This document shows, in pieces, positions 17,246 through 27,239 of a stretch of DNA of 52,703 bases. A program made the translations under genes and the position numbers. Positions within the stretch are counted from its first letter, which is position 1. The number at the start of each line of letters is the position of its first letter. The notes beneath the pieces are model-generated. The model was given only the letters and a program-made list of their open reading frames with translations. It did not search any database and was not told where the DNA came from. The stretch comes from Verrucomicrobiota bacterium (GTDB lineage Bacteria > Verrucomicrobiota > Lentisphaeria > JABSQK01 > JAJFLO01). The stretch spans positions 1 to 52,703 of the forward strand of contig JAJFLP010000043.1 of assembly GCA_021772635.1 (NCBI GenBank), given 5' to 3'.

Positions 17246-19345
17246 ATGGCAATTCATCAAGTAACAATTGAGGTCGGAAACAACCGATCCATTACCATCG
17301 AAACTGGAAAGCTCGCGCTTCTCGCAGACGGCGCCGTTACCGTGCGTCAAGGGGACACGATCGTACTCGTCGCGGCATGCGGCGCGGATCCGCGTCCCGG
17401 CCTGGATTTTTTCCCGTTACAAGTCGATTACCGCGAGAAATTCAGTGCCGCCGGAATGATTCCAGGCGGATACTTCAAGCGCGAAGCAAGGCCGAGCGAG
17501 AAGGAAATTCTAACGTCCCGGATGATGGATCGCCCCGTGCGCCCGCTTTTTCCTAAGGGATACAAGAACGACGTTCAGATTCAATCGCTGCTATTAAGCG
17601 CTGACGGTGAAAATGAACCGGACGTGCTGGCTATGCTCGGCATATCCGCCGCGTTAACTTTATCCAGCCTCCCATTTGAAGGACCGCTCGGTGCTGTACG
17701 TGTTGGCTTGGTTGACGGCGAATTCGTCGCGAACCCCACACAAGAAGAAATGACACGTAGCGAACTGGACCTGGTCTATGCCGGCCTCGCTGATAAAACG
17801 ATCATGATTGAAGGCGCCGCCGACGAAGTCTCCGAAGAGCAATTAAGAGACGCACTGAGCTTCGCAAATGAGATTGTCAAAAAACAAATCGATCAGCAGA
17901 ATCAATTGGCAAGCGTCGCGGGGAAAGAGAAACGCGAAGCTAAAGTGAACCTGATACCGCAGGAAGTCACTGATGCGGTTAAAGAATGCTGCGGAGAAAA
18001 AGTAAAAGCGTGTTGCGAACTTGGGAGCAAAGAGGAGCGGTCAAACGCATTAGCCGAGCTCCGGAGCGAAGCGGCTGACGCCATCGACGAGAAACTTGAA
18101 GGCGATCCGGAGCAGTATGCATCGGACATCAAGAAAGCCTTCGAAGAACTGTTGGAGTCGGCGATACGTGAAGAACTACTCGAAAATGGCAAACGCGTCG
18201 GCGGACGCGGCACCGATGAACTCCGCGAGATTTCCGCTGAGGTGGGATTGATCCCGCGGGCGCATGGATCCGGCTTGTTCGCACGCGGCGAAACACAGGC
18301 GTTGGTTCTTGTGACACTTGGTTCATTGAAGCAATCCCAAACGCAAGACGCAATCACAGGCGGCGAGACAGAAAAGAAGTTCTACCTGCATTATAACTTC
18401 CCGAACTTCAGTGTCGGTGAGACCGGACGTATTATGGGACCGGGTCGACGGGAGATCGGGCACGGCGCATTAGCCGAGCGGTCTGTTGCCCGCGCGATGC
18501 CAGAGGACTTTCCGTACGCTGTACGATGCGTTTCTGAGGTAATGGGATCGAACGGATCCACGTCGATGGCATCGATTTGCGGCGCAACTCTCGCGCTCAT
18601 GGATGCCGGTGTCCCGATCAAAAGACCAGTCGCCGGCATTTCTTGCGGACTGATTATGGAAGGAGATCGGAAGGTACTGTTGACGGACATTCTAGGCAGT
18701 GAAGATCACTACGGCGACATGGATTTCAAAATTGCCGGGACAACGGACGGGATCACAGGGTTCCAGCTGGACCTGAAAATCGCCGGCATTTCAATCGACC
18801 TGATGTACGAGGCGATGCTCCGAAACAAAACCGCTCGACTCGATATCCTCAAAACAATGACTGAGTGTATCGCGTCACCGCGCGATGAGATTAATCGCTT
18901 CGCGCCGCGTATAGAAACGATTAAGATTAAACCTGACAAGATCGGCGCGCTGATTGGACCGGGCGGAAAAACGATCCGCGGTATCACCGATGAATATGGT
19001 GTCGAAATCGATATTGAAGACGACGGGTCCGTACGAATCTATGCCAACGATGGAGACAAAATGGCAAAGGCTCTCGAAGCAGTCGGGGCAATCGTAGCAG
19101 AGGTCGAAATCGGCAAGATTTATCATGGCCTGGTAAAGTCCGTGAAAGATTTCGGTGCCTTTGTTGAAGTACTTCCCGGACAGGAAGGACTCGTACATAT
19201 TTCGGAATTAGCCGACTACCGAGTCGGGAAAGTAGAAGATATTTGCTCCAACGGTGATAAGGTATCGGTTAAGGTCATTGATATTGATGAAAAAGGAAGA
19301 ATCCGCTTAAGCCGGCGCGCCGCTTTAAGTGAAATGGAGGAGTAG
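17246..19345 (+). CDS. pnp: Polyribonucleotide nucleotidyltransferase (PNPase)
   Basis: 699 residues with the full PNPase order: RNase PH-like domain 1 (about 10-215, with FFPLQVDYREKFSAAG and RPSEKEILTSRMMDRP), an alpha-helical linker (about 230-320), catalytic RNase PH-like domain 2 (about 325-545, with GEKK-like TEKKFYLHYNFP and LTDILGSEDHYGDMDFK containing the metal-binding Asp pair), a KH domain (IGALIGPGGKTIRGI, near 570) and a C-terminal S1 domain (about 622-692). It degrades mRNA 3'-5' by phosphorolysis. The usual rpsO neighbour is absent. A clear purine-rich ribosome-binding site (aaaagg) precedes the ATG. Confidence 0.97.
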   Translation: MAIHQVTIEVGNNRSITIETGKLALLADGAVTVRQGDTIVLVAACGADPRPGLDFFPLQVDYREKFSAAGMIPGGYFKREARPSEKEILTSRMMDRPVRPLFPKGYKNDVQIQSLLLSADGENEPDVLAMLGISAALTLSSLPFEGPLGAVRVGLVDGEFVANPTQEEMTRSELDLVYAGLADKTIMIEGAADEVSEEQLRDALSFANEIVKKQIDQQNQLASVAGKEKREAKVNLIPQEVTDAVKECCGEKVKACCELGSKEERSNALAELRSEAADAIDEKLEGDPEQYASDIKKAFEELLESAIREELLENGKRVGGRGTDELREISAEVGLIPRAHGSGLFARGETQALVLVTLGSLKQSQTQDAITGGETEKKFYLHYNFPNFSVGETGRIMGPGRREIGHGALAERSVARAMPEDFPYAVRCVSEVMGSNGSTSMASICGATLALMDAGVPIKRPVAGISCGLIMEGDRKVLLTDILGSEDHYGDMDFKIAGTTDGITGFQLDLKIAGISIDLMYEAMLRNKTARLDILKTMTECIASPRDEINRFAPRIETIKIKPDKIGALIGPGGKTIRGITDEYGVEIDIEDDGSVRIYANDGDKMAKALEAVGAIVAEVEIGKIYHGLVKSVKDFGAFVEVLPGQEGLVHISELADYRVGKVEDICSNGDKVSVKVIDIDEKGRIRLSRRAALSEMEE

Positions 19346-19435
19346 ACTGTCACTACGCTTATTTGTTGACAGAGCAAGTGATAGCCTGCTCGGTTGCGTC
19401 CTGCTGGACGATAGAATTAATGCGTGATGAAACTA

Positions 19436-19510
19436 TCGGTGTCGAAATCGCTATCGGGTCTCGGGATCGAGAGTAATGCGATAGCAATCCCGATTTCGAT
19501 ACCGAAAGAC
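19436..19510. repeat. Imperfect inverted repeat after pnp
   Basis: The tcggtgtcgaaatcgctatc arm near 19436 pairs with cgatagcaatcccgatttcg near 19478 and the following ataccga. It uses the same 'cgctatcgaaat' vocabulary as the inverted pair at 8124-8233 and the sequence near 52310-52370. It lies between pnp and a T94 copy. There is no T-run, so it is not an obvious terminator. Confidence 0.55.
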
Positions 19511-19581
19511 TTTAAGTTTCAAGGGAATTGGATAGCGTGTTGCGTGTAACTCACGATAAATTCAGAGCGTTGTTATTGAGA

Positions 19582-19738
19582 TATACTGCAAGCAGTACGA
19601 TTTTTGGTCCGTATGGACGGACTCCGCTCGTGCGGAGACGACTTGAAATTCATTACCTAAGGGATATCGAACAATATTTTTTAACCGGCATAGCCACCTG
19701 GGCGACGCCTGGTCGCAAACCTGAAGACGTTCAGTATA
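19582..19738 (+). repeat. T94 element carrying two inserted hairpin modules
   Basis: The core is recognisable at both ends (tatactgcaagcagtacgat and aacctgaagacgttcagtata) but is expanded to 157 bp. About 30 bp (tccgtatggacggactccgc plus a short hairpin) sits after tttttgg, and about 36 bp (ttaaccggca...cgcctggtcg) sits before the tcgaaaacc-equivalent segment. The 94-bp copies at 36995 and 50973 lack both inserts at exactly these points. Confidence 0.85.
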
Positions 19739-19801
19739 GTAAGGGTTAACGAATTCTTTAGTGAAGCCCTGCTTAAAGACTAAGGATTACGAGGAAATAG
19801 A

Positions 19802-20212
19802 ATGAAAAAGGATATACATCCCACATATTTCGATGACGCCGTCATCTCTTGCGCGTGCGGCGCCGAGTACCGGGTCGGATCGACGCGGCAAGAAGCGAAG
19901 ATCTCAATTTGCGCGAAATGCCATCCATTTTTTACGGGTAAACAAAAATTCGTAGATACAGAAGGTCGTGTCGATCGTTTTCGTCGACGTTACAACATGC
20001 CTGAACAAGCAGAAGCTGAGACGGAAGTTGAAGCGAAGGTCGAAGCGAAGGTCGAAGCCAAAGTCGAAGCCAAAGTCGAGGCCAAAGTCGAGGCAGAGGT
20101 TGAAGTCAAAGCTAAAACGAAGGTCGCAGCTGAAGCGAAGGTTGTAGCGGAAGCCCAAGCCGAGACAGAGGTTGAGGTCGAAGCCGAACCTAAGGCAAAG
20201 TCTGATAGCTGA
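19802..20212 (+). CDS. rpmE: Ribosomal protein bL31 with long repetitive C-terminal tail
   Basis: Residues 1-66 are a standard zinc-binding bL31 ([10 protein letters not shown] start; Cys at 17, 19, 37 and 40; [21 protein letters not shown]). The family normally stops near 66-75 residues, but this protein runs to 136. The extra 66 or so residues are built of V-E-A-K/V-E-A-E repeats, encoded by tandem 12-bp units (gtcgaagcgaag and variants) from about 20026 to 20100 and degenerating afterwards. The tail should form a highly charged helix extending from the ribosome surface. The gene has a strong ribosome-binding site (gaggaaat) and lies upstream of prfA, the arrangement known from other bacteria, but with a 404-bp gap. 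Confidence 0.93.
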   Translation: MKKDIHPTYFDDAVISCACGAEYRVGSTRQEAKISICAKCHPFFTGKQKFVDTEGRVDRFRRRYNMPEQAEAETEVEAKVEAKVEAKVEAKVEAKVEAEVEVKAKTKVAAEAKVVAEAQAETEVEVEAEPKAKSDS

Positions 20213-20616
20213 CTGTCTCGTTTGGACCAGGATCAATCACGTGCGGGTGTAGGAATGCTGTAACTCGCTCGACCATTCGCATAGATACCCTGGTAGCACG
20301 GACCGAAAACTGGACTGCCCGGTTCGCGAGGGGGTTGTTGAAACTCCGCCTCAAACCGAAGAGGAATAACGGTCTAGTCCTAAAATAAGCGAACATTCCG
20401 ATTCGTAACCTTACTCTTACTCGTAATCGTAATCTTTCCGGTATTTCGAGGCGAGAATCTGAAAAGGGATTACGATTATGATTACGAGTACGATTACGAA
20501 GAAACTCCAACGAAAAGTTCGCTGGAGTTGGGGCTAGTGAGGTATGCTGCCCGCGATTCAACCAAACTTACCAAAATTTCTCCGCCAGTGGACACTCCCA
20601 TGTTCAACTACTGATT
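20213..20616. repeat. rpmE-prfA gap with inverted repeat
   Basis: The gap contains ctaaaataagcgaac at 20381, also found at 51105, followed by an inverted repeat: 20403-20434 (tactcgtaatcgtaatc type) with 20468-20499 (gattacgattatgattacga). The pair at 51105-51170 shares the leading block and the first arm only. No gene is supported. The separation breaks the usual rpmE-prfA spacing. Confidence 0.65.
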
Positions 20617-21696
20617 ATGGATATCTCTTCTTATATCGATAAAATCCGCAAGAATCTCGTTGAAATTGAACAGAAATTATCCGATCCCGACGTCTTTTCG
20701 GACCACCAGAATTACGAGAACATCTCGAGAGAACACCAGCGTCTATCACGACTGATTTCAAGCTATGATGATCTTGAGAAATCCCGCGCTGAATTAGCCG
20801 ATAACGTCGACATGCTCGAAAACGAAAACGACGACGAGTTCGTCGAGGAAATCCGTGCGGACGTCAAGCGACTGGAAACCAAGATACATCGCGCGGAGTC
20901 CCGGGTTCTCACTCTCATAATGCCACCGGGAGAAAACGACTCGCGAAATACGATCGTCGAAATTCGTCCGGCTGCGGGCGGCGATGAAGCCTCTTTGTTC
21001 GTCGCTGTTTTATTCCGAATGTATACGAAGTTCGCGGAACAACGGCGTTGGAAATCGGAGGTGCTTCACTCCTCTGGAACCGAAGTCGGTGGGATGAAGG
21101 AAGTCGCATTCAGTTTGGAGGGAGAAGAAGTTTACCGACTCATGAAGCTCGAAAGCGGCGTTCATCGTGTGCAACGCATCCCCGTCACCGAAACCTCTGG
21201 TCGCATTCACACGTCAACCGTAACTGTTGCGGTCCTGCCCGAAGCTAAGGAGGTAGATCTTAAAATCAACAACGAAGATCTTCGTATCGATGTATTCCGC
21301 TCTCAAGGTCCGGGCGGTCAAAGCGTTAACACGACCGACTCCGCTTGCCGCATAACCCATGTCCCCAGTGGCTTGTGTGTAGCGAGTCAACAGGAGAAAT
21401 CGCAGCATCGCAACAAAGAGATCGCGATGAGAATATTGCGGTCGCGATTATTAGAGCACAAACAAAACGAAGAGGCTGCGAAACACGCAGCTACGCGTAA
21501 GAACCAGGTCGGCACCGGCGATCGCAGTGAACGGATACGAACCTACAATTATCCGCAGAATCGAGTTACCGACCACAGATTTAATATAAGCCACCACAAT
21601 CTGCCCGAACTTATGGAAGGCGATCTAGACGCGTTCTTCGAGGAAATTCTTGGAGTCGATAACGCGCGACAACTCGAAGAAGAACTCGCAAACTAA
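20617..21696 (+). CDS. prfA: Peptide chain release factor 1
   Basis: 359 residues, the family's normal length. The stop-codon-recognition tripeptide is PVT (RIPVTETSGRIHTS), the RF1 PxT form used for UAG and UAA. The catalytic GGQ is in SQGPGGQSVNTTDSA. The coiled-coil N-terminal domain and the C-terminal NYPQNRVTDHR motif are present. The prmC gene that often follows is absent from the window. With prfB at 14.4-15.5 kb, both class I release factors lie within 7 kb. Confidence 0.96.
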   Translation: MDISSYIDKIRKNLVEIEQKLSDPDVFSDHQNYENISREHQRLSRLISSYDDLEKSRAELADNVDMLENENDDEFVEEIRADVKRLETKIHRAESRVLTLIMPPGENDSRNTIVEIRPAAGGDEASLFVAVLFRMYTKFAEQRRWKSEVLHSSGTEVGGMKEVAFSLEGEEVYRLMKLESGVHRVQRIPVTETSGRIHTSTVTVAVLPEAKEVDLKINNEDLRIDVFRSQGPGGQSVNTTDSACRITHVPSGLCVASQQEKSQHRNKEIAMRILRSRLLEHKQNEEAAKHAATRKNQVGTGDRSERIRTYNYPQNRVTDHRFNISHHNLPELMEGDLDAFFEEILGVDNARQLEEELAN

Positions 21697-21794
21697 GGCT
21701 GCAGGCAGTCGATTTCTCGACGATCGTCGAATGATTCCGCCCCCTGATTCTCTATGGATGCGTATTCGCTGTCAAATTGCGGAACTACGACCGT

Positions 21795-21886
21795 TATACC
21801 AACAATCACGGAGTTTTCGAAAATCGTTCGATATCTCTTGCGTGGTCAGTTCAAAGTCGGCCAAAGATTGTACTGCTTGTTGATAA
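21795..21886 (-). repeat. T94 element with eroded terminus
   Basis: It begins tataccaacaatcacggagt and keeps the gttttcgaaaatcg core, but the terminal hairpin has decayed to actgcttgttgata. Immediately after it, at about 21917-21956, lies a free copy of the module ggtccgcacgagcggactcc that also occurs inside other T94 copies and in the ends of the 397-bp element at 26785. Confidence 0.75.
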
Positions 21887-22230
21887 ATCCCGATTCAGAA
21901 TGTCCGAGACTACCCCTTATGCGGTCCGCACGAGCGGACTCCGAGAATACGGAGAGAGATAGCGGGCAGTCTACCAACGGATCGTCGACCCGCGAACGCA
22001 CCCCGGTTTACGCCCTAGCAGCAAGTCCGAAAGTCCCCGCTAACAGCAATCCGGAAACTCACTGATTTACCACCGACCGCGGCGAGAAGAAACACCTTCA
22101 TGACCGCCCATTAGTTTCATAATATACTTACCGGAAAACACTTACAAGAATTCATAATTCCCCGAAGATCTCTGATTGAAAAAAAGTCAAAAAAAACCTT
22201 AAAAAACTTCGAAAAGACATTTCCTTTGGG

Positions 22231-22278
22231 CCACAATATATACTACCATAAAAACAGATCATCCCCAATATGTTGTGG
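22231..22278 (+). promoter_or_regulatory. Tandem NrdR boxes upstream of nrdA
   Basis: Two 16-bp boxes, ccacaatatatactac (22231-22246) and ccccaatatgttgtgg (22263-22278), start exactly 32 bp apart, three helical turns, as is typical of paired NrdR operators. A tatact at 22239-22244 inside box 1 could be the -10 hexamer, so repressor binding would block polymerase. NrdR represses ribonucleotide reductase genes in response to dATP/ATP through its own ATP-cone. The boxes lie 388 bp before the nrdA start. Confidence 0.85.
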
Positions 22279-22665
22279 TTTTCGCCGAATTCCGCGAGAT
22301 ATTTCAGGCGGTGATTCTTCGTAATTACCTATCATCCAAACAGATAGAAAAACCGCGACCGGGGGAGGCCGCAAAGAACCAAAAACTTTACAATTCCAAT
22401 CTTTTTTGTTTGAGTATTTCGAGCATCACATTGCCGTCAGCGAACCACGACCTGAATTAGGTAAAATGAGTGGACGACAGCCGTCTCGTTTCACACGATC
22501 CGGCCCGCGCGGAAATACTGTAGAATTCGACGAAATTAAGATACTTACGTTTGTCGTTTTCCTCAGGAAACGCCGGGTGGAAATATTTAGTGCTTATCGC
22601 TCAGCATAAGGAGTTCATTCAGTTTTACTGTTAGCATAATTTTTGATTTTTGGAGGAGCGAGAAA
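22279..22665 (+). other. Long nrdA leader of unknown content
   Basis: 387 bp between the NrdR boxes and the nrdA ATG. No credible gene is present. A GC-rich patch (accgcgaccgggggaggccg, near 22351) flanked by A-rich single-strand-like stretches could be a structured RNA. I see no cobalamin, preQ1, THF or c-di-GMP riboswitch consensus. A strong ribosome-binding site (ggaggag) lies just before the ATG. Confidence 0.4.
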
Positions 22666-25539
22666 ATGATTAAATCTCAAGTGGATCTACAACTGAATCT
22701 AGAAGGCCTTGACCCGCTTAAGGACCGCAAGTTTTCAGTCCGTAAGCGCGGGGCCCAGGTGGTTCCGTTCGAAGAGGTACGGATATACCGGGCAATTGAA
22801 AAGGCATTCAAAGCCGATCTCGGACTGGGGCCGGATCAGGTATTGAAAGAAGAATTTCAGAACCAGGTTCAGCGGATCTCGGATAACGTGTGTGAAAAAG
22901 TTGTGGCAATTGCGCTGCATGGCAATGAACTGCAGGTCGAAAAGATACAGGACGAAGTAGAAGCCCAGCTGATGCAGCAGGGGCATTACTCAATAGCCCG
23001 TCGATACATTGTTTATCGTGAAGAACACCGGAAGGTTCGACTTTTACAAGAGAAAGACCAGCGCCAGATTGAAGAAGAGTTAGTACTGCACGTCTCGGAT
23101 CCGGACGGCGGAAACTGGGAGGTTCTCGACGTCAACCGGCTTCGAAGCCGGATAGCCGATTCATGTATGAATTTGGAGGAAAACTGTTCATCTCAGACGA
23201 TTGGAGAGGAAGTCTTTAGATCATTGTACGACGGGATCACGCCGAGCGAAATTAATAAGGCACTGATCCTTGCGGCGAAAGCGCAGATCGAAAAGGAGCC
23301 GTCATACACATTCGTTGCAGCAAAACTGCTTCTGAAGATGATTTACAAAGAGGTTTTATCAAAAAACTATAACGATATTGAACTCGAACTCGCGCACAAA
23401 TCGCAGTTCTCCGAGTATATCAAACGTGGTATCGACAGTGACCGTCTATCGCCGGACCTGCTGAATTATGATCTCGATCGACTTTCGAATGCGCTCCAGA
23501 TAAACCGCGACCTGAAGTTCACGTACATGGGGCTTCAGACCATCTACGATCGTTATCTATTACACCTTGAAGGACATCGCATTGAGTCGCCGCAATATTT
23601 TTGGATGCGCGTCGCGATGGGGCTTGCCCTCGGCGAAGGCGACCTGAAAGAAGACCGTGCAATCGAATTCTACGACGTCTTGTCGTCGTTCTATTTCACA
23701 TCTTCAACCCCGACCCTGTTTAATTCGGGAACACTGAATCCGCAGTTAAGCTCATGCTATCTGTCGACGATCATGGACAATCTCGACCACATCTTCAAAG
23801 TCATCTCGGACGATGCAAAGCTGTCGAAGTGGGCTGGCGGCCTGGGAAATGACTGGACTAATATCAGAGCAACCGGAGCATACATCAAAGGAACAAACGG
23901 CCAAAGCCAGGGTGTTATTCCGTTCTTAAAAGTTGCTAACGACACCGCTGTGGCGGTAAATCAAGGGGGCAAACGCAAGGGCGCGATGTGTGCGTACCTC
24001 GAGACATGGCATCTCGATATCGAAGACTTTCTCGAGTTGCGTAAAAATACCGGCGACGAACGCCGGCGTACGCACGATATGAACATCGCCAATTGGATTC
24101 CGGATTTGTTCCTGAAGCGGGTTGCGGAAGAAAAACAGTGGTCACTCTTCAGCCCGGATGACACGCCTGATCTTCATGACCTCTACGGCTCGGCCTTCGA
24201 AAAACGTTACGAACACTACGAGGCCATGGCGGATGCAGGGGAGATTAAGGGTTTTCGTCGTGTTGAAGCCGTTGAGTTATGGCGAAAAATGCTCTCGATG
24301 CTGTTCGAGACCGGGCACCCTTGGCTCACGTTTAAGGATCCCTCGAATATCCGGTCGCCGCAAGATCATGCCGGTGTTGTTCACAGCTCTAATCTGTGCA
24401 CAGAGATCTTATTGAATACGAGTAAAGACGAGACCGCCGTGTGTAACCTGGGGTCGATTAATCTCCCCGCGCACGTTACAGAACACGGGCTCAATGAGAC
24501 GCTGCTCCGCAAGACGGTACGGACCGCGATTCGAATGCTTGATAATGTGATCGATATAAATTTTTATCCCACGATTGAAGCCAAGAATGCTAACCTCAGG
24601 CATCGCCCGATAGGACTTGGGATAATGGGTTTTCAGGACGCTCTTTACAAACTGAATTTCAGCTATGCGAGTGATAAGGCTGTTGAATTCGCGGATCGGA
24701 GTATGGAGATGATTTCCTACTACGCGATACTTGCATCAAGCGAACTGGCAAAGGAACGCGGGACATACGGCAGTTATAAAGGATCGAAGTGGAGTAAAGG
24801 GATTTTACCCATTGATACGATTCAGCTGCTCGCAGAAGAACGAGGCGGCTATCTCGATGTTGATACAACCAAAACCCTGGACTGGGATATCGTACGGGAG
24901 CAGGTCAAAGAACACGGAATGCGCAATAGTAATACGATGGCAATCGCACCGACGGCGACCATTTCGAATATCACTGGTGTTTCCCAGTCGATTGAACCTG
25001 CGTATAAGAACCTATTCGTTAAGTCAAACCTATCGGGTGAGTTCACAGTTCTCAATCACTACCTCGTCGAAGACCTCAAGAAGCTTGAACTGTGGGACGA
25101 CGAAATGCTCGACGATCTAAAATACTTCGACGGTTCGATAGAAGAAATCGAACGAGTTCCGGAGACGTTGAAACAGAAATACCTGACCGCATTCGAGATC
25201 GAACAAAAGTGGTTGATCGATTGCGCCAGCAGACGTCAGAAGTGGATCGATATGGGACAGTCCCTGAATCTGTATTTAGCTGAGCCGAGCGGACGACGCT
25301 TGAGCGAGATTTACATGTACGCTTGGAAGGCCGGGTTAAAAACGACCTATTATTTGCGGTCGTTAGCAGCAACGCAAGTTGAGAAATCCACTGTAGATGT
25401 CAATCGCCGCGGGATCCAGCCGCGGTGGATGAAGAACAAGTCCGCGTCTAGCGATATAAAGGTCGACCGCGATCCGCAGTCCATGGGACCGCCAAAAACT
25501 TGCAGTATACTTGACCCGGAATGCGAAGCCTGCCAATAG
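22666..25539 (+). CDS. nrdA: Ribonucleoside-diphosphate reductase class I, large subunit
   Basis: 957 residues, longer than the usual 760 because of two N-terminal ATP-cone-like modules (about 23-120 and 137-230). The catalytic core has the redox Cys C364 (QLSSCYLS), the radical site NLCTE (N576, C578, E580) and the second redox Cys C593 ([10 protein letters not shown]). The C-terminal shuttle pair is C953 and C956 (ECEACQ). It reduces NDPs to dNDPs using a radical generated by NrdB. Chlamydial NrdA also carries multiple ATP-cones, in keeping with the class Ic partner here. It is co-oriented with nrdB, 93 bp downstream. Expression is likely controlled by the tandem NrdR boxes. Confidence 0.97.
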   Translation: MIKSQVDLQLNLEGLDPLKDRKFSVRKRGAQVVPFEEVRIYRAIEKAFKADLGLGPDQVLKEEFQNQVQRISDNVCEKVVAIALHGNELQVEKIQDEVEAQLMQQGHYSIARRYIVYREEHRKVRLLQEKDQRQIEEELVLHVSDPDGGNWEVLDVNRLRSRIADSCMNLEENCSSQTIGEEVFRSLYDGITPSEINKALILAAKAQIEKEPSYTFVAAKLLLKMIYKEVLSKNYNDIELELAHKSQFSEYIKRGIDSDRLSPDLLNYDLDRLSNALQINRDLKFTYMGLQTIYDRYLLHLEGHRIESPQYFWMRVAMGLALGEGDLKEDRAIEFYDVLSSFYFTSSTPTLFNSGTLNPQLSSCYLSTIMDNLDHIFKVISDDAKLSKWAGGLGNDWTNIRATGAYIKGTNGQSQGVIPFLKVANDTAVAVNQGGKRKGAMCAYLETWHLDIEDFLELRKNTGDERRRTHDMNIANWIPDLFLKRVAEEKQWSLFSPDDTPDLHDLYGSAFEKRYEHYEAMADAGEIKGFRRVEAVELWRKMLSMLFETGHPWLTFKDPSNIRSPQDHAGVVHSSNLCTEILLNTSKDETAVCNLGSINLPAHVTEHGLNETLLRKTVRTAIRMLDNVIDINFYPTIEAKNANLRHRPIGLGIMGFQDALYKLNFSYASDKAVEFADRSMEMISYYAILASSELAKERGTYGSYKGSKWSKGILPIDTIQLLAEERGGYLDVDTTKTLDWDIVREQVKEHGMRNSNTMAIAPTATISNITGVSQSIEPAYKNLFVKSNLSGEFTVLNHYLVEDLKKLELWDDEMLDDLKYFDGSIEEIERVPETLKQKYLTAFEIEQKWLIDCASRRQKWIDMGQSLNLYLAEPSGRRLSEIYMYAWKAGLKTTYYLRSLAATQVEKSTVDVNRRGIQPRWMKNKSASSDIKVDRDPQSMGPPKTCSILDPECEACQ

Positions 25540-25632
25540 GCTAATAAGCCGCTCGAATACTGGACTGCTTGGTTCTGAATCCCAATTTGGAATGAGATCC
25601 AGGACAGTCTATAAATTAAAGGAGAATCCCTT

Positions 25633-26694
25633 ATGTCCTGTTGCGCAGCGACCGAATCACGACCTGAATTCCACGATTTAACGAAACGAATCGATCCGGA
25701 CGATAAGAGGCTTATTAATTGTAATAGCGTCGATGTTAACCAGCTCATGCCGCTAAAGTACAAATGGGCGTGGGAACATTATCTTAACGGATGCGCAAAT
25801 ACCTGGCTCCCGAACGAAGTATCGATGCAGCGGGATATCGAACTGTGGAAGTCCGATGTACTTACGGAGGCCGAGCGTGCAGTGATAATGCGTAACCTCG
25901 GGTTTTTTAGTACTGCGGAGAGTTTGGTCGGGAATAATATTGTACTCGGTATTTACAAATTCGTCACAAACGCCGAAGCCCGACAATATCTATTGCGTCA
26001 GGCATTCGAAGAGGCAGTGCACACGCATACCTTCCATTACATAGTTGAATCCTTGAATCTCGATCAACGGGAAGTGTTCAACATGTACCATGAGGTAAAC
26101 TCTATCGCTGATAAAGATGTCTTCGAAATGCGTCTCACAGAAAATCTTTCCCGCGAGGATTTTGATACCAGCTCAATCGAAGGTATTCAAACGTTTGTCG
26201 AGAACCTGGTCGGCTTCTATGTGATAATGGAGGGGATATTCTTTTATAGCGGGTTCGCGATGATCCTGTCATTTAATCGCCGGAACCTGATGCAGGGGAT
26301 CGGCGAGCAGTTCCAGTACATACTCCGCGACGAAACCGTTCACCTCAATTTCGGTATCGACTTGATCAACGGTATCAAGCACGAGAATCCGGATATTTGG
26401 ACCCCGGAGTTTCAGGACCGGATTTATAAGATGATCGATGAGGCAGTTGAGTTGGAAATCGCGTATGCCGTCGATTGTTTACAGAACGGGATACTGGGGC
26501 TGAACGCAGATATGTTTCGTGAATACGTCCACTTCATCGGCGACCGTAGGCTGGAACGCATCGGACTTCAGACGCGCTACGAGGGATCTAATCCATTCCC
26601 ATGGATGAGTGAGACTATCGATCTCGGCAAGGAAAAGAACTTCTTCGAGACCAGAGTTACTGAGTACCAAAGCTCGGCATCCCTCAGCTGGTAG
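25633..26694 (+). CDS. nrdB: Class Ic ribonucleotide reductase small subunit (Phe replaces radical Tyr)
   Basis: 353 residues of a ferritin-like radical subunit. Metal ligands are E96, E127, H130, E200, E234 and H237. The radical tyrosine position (Y122 in E. coli) is F134 within EEAVHTHTF, and the first ligand is Glu (STAESLVG) rather than Asp. Both traits, and much of the surrounding sequence ([41 protein letters not shown]), match the Chlamydia trachomatis R2c protein, which uses a Mn/Fe centre in place of a tyrosyl radical. A strong ribosome-binding site (aaaggaga) precedes the ATG. Class Ic enzymes resist oxidants that quench tyrosyl radicals. Confidence 0.96.
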   Translation: MSCCAATESRPEFHDLTKRIDPDDKRLINCNSVDVNQLMPLKYKWAWEHYLNGCANTWLPNEVSMQRDIELWKSDVLTEAERAVIMRNLGFFSTAESLVGNNIVLGIYKFVTNAEARQYLLRQAFEEAVHTHTFHYIVESLNLDQREVFNMYHEVNSIADKDVFEMRLTENLSREDFDTSSIEGIQTFVENLVGFYVIMEGIFFYSGFAMILSFNRRNLMQGIGEQFQYILRDETVHLNFGIDLINGIKHENPDIWTPEFQDRIYKMIDEAVELEIAYAVDCLQNGILGLNADMFREYVHFIGDRRLERIGLQTRYEGSNPFPWMSETIDLGKEKNFFETRVTEYQSSASLSW

Positions 26695-26784
26695 ACGAAC
26701 CAGTTCGTTACCATTGAATTTGCGTTACAGTGGCTCCCCACGAAAGTCTTTATCTGCTTCTAAACCGAACTACTAAGTAAATTG

Positions 26785-27181
26785 TTACCACGGTCCGCAC
26801 GAGCGGACTCCGCTTATGCGGAGAGACACGGGGCAAAAACGAGTTGGAGATTTTCTATTTTGGCCTACAGCCAAATTAAAAAACAACGTTATAGTCGAGT
26901 AAACCAAGGAGTCTTTTTTCTACCTAAGGATCAACTCATAACGAAGCCTTCCTCCATAAATTTCCTCGTCCAATACGGATCCTCATTACGTTTTATAGAC
27001 CTCCACTGTCGAGTCGGTGATACTTACAAAATGTCGTTTCTTTTCGGCACGACACCTCTCGAATTCTCTAAACAAGTTGTCAGCGAGGAGCGACTGCCTG
27101 CAGTCGCTCCTCGCTGATCTCCTTTCAATTCTCTCCGTGCCTCTCCGCATAAGCGGAGTCCGCTCGTGCGGACCGTGGTAA
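26785..27181. mobile_element. 397-bp element with about 46-bp near-perfect inverted ends
   Basis: The ends begin ttaccacggtccgcacgagc and its exact complement, and stay inverted-complementary for about 46 bp with one or two mismatches. They contain the ggtccgcacgagcggactcc hairpin module also found inside T94 copies. The interior has no transposase-like gene. A perfect 18-bp-arm hairpin with a 2-bp centre occupies 27080-27117. No clear target duplication is visible. It sits between nrdB and the SDR gene. Confidence 0.8.
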
Positions 27182-27239
27182 ACTCTGTTTAACCTTCGCG
27201 ACGGAGAAAAGTTCGCCGGAACCCGAATTTCACGACACT

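Noticed and set aside
22279..22665. Cobalamin or other known riboswitch before nrdA
   Set aside because: No conserved box of known riboswitch classes could be recognised; recorded only as an unexplained leader.
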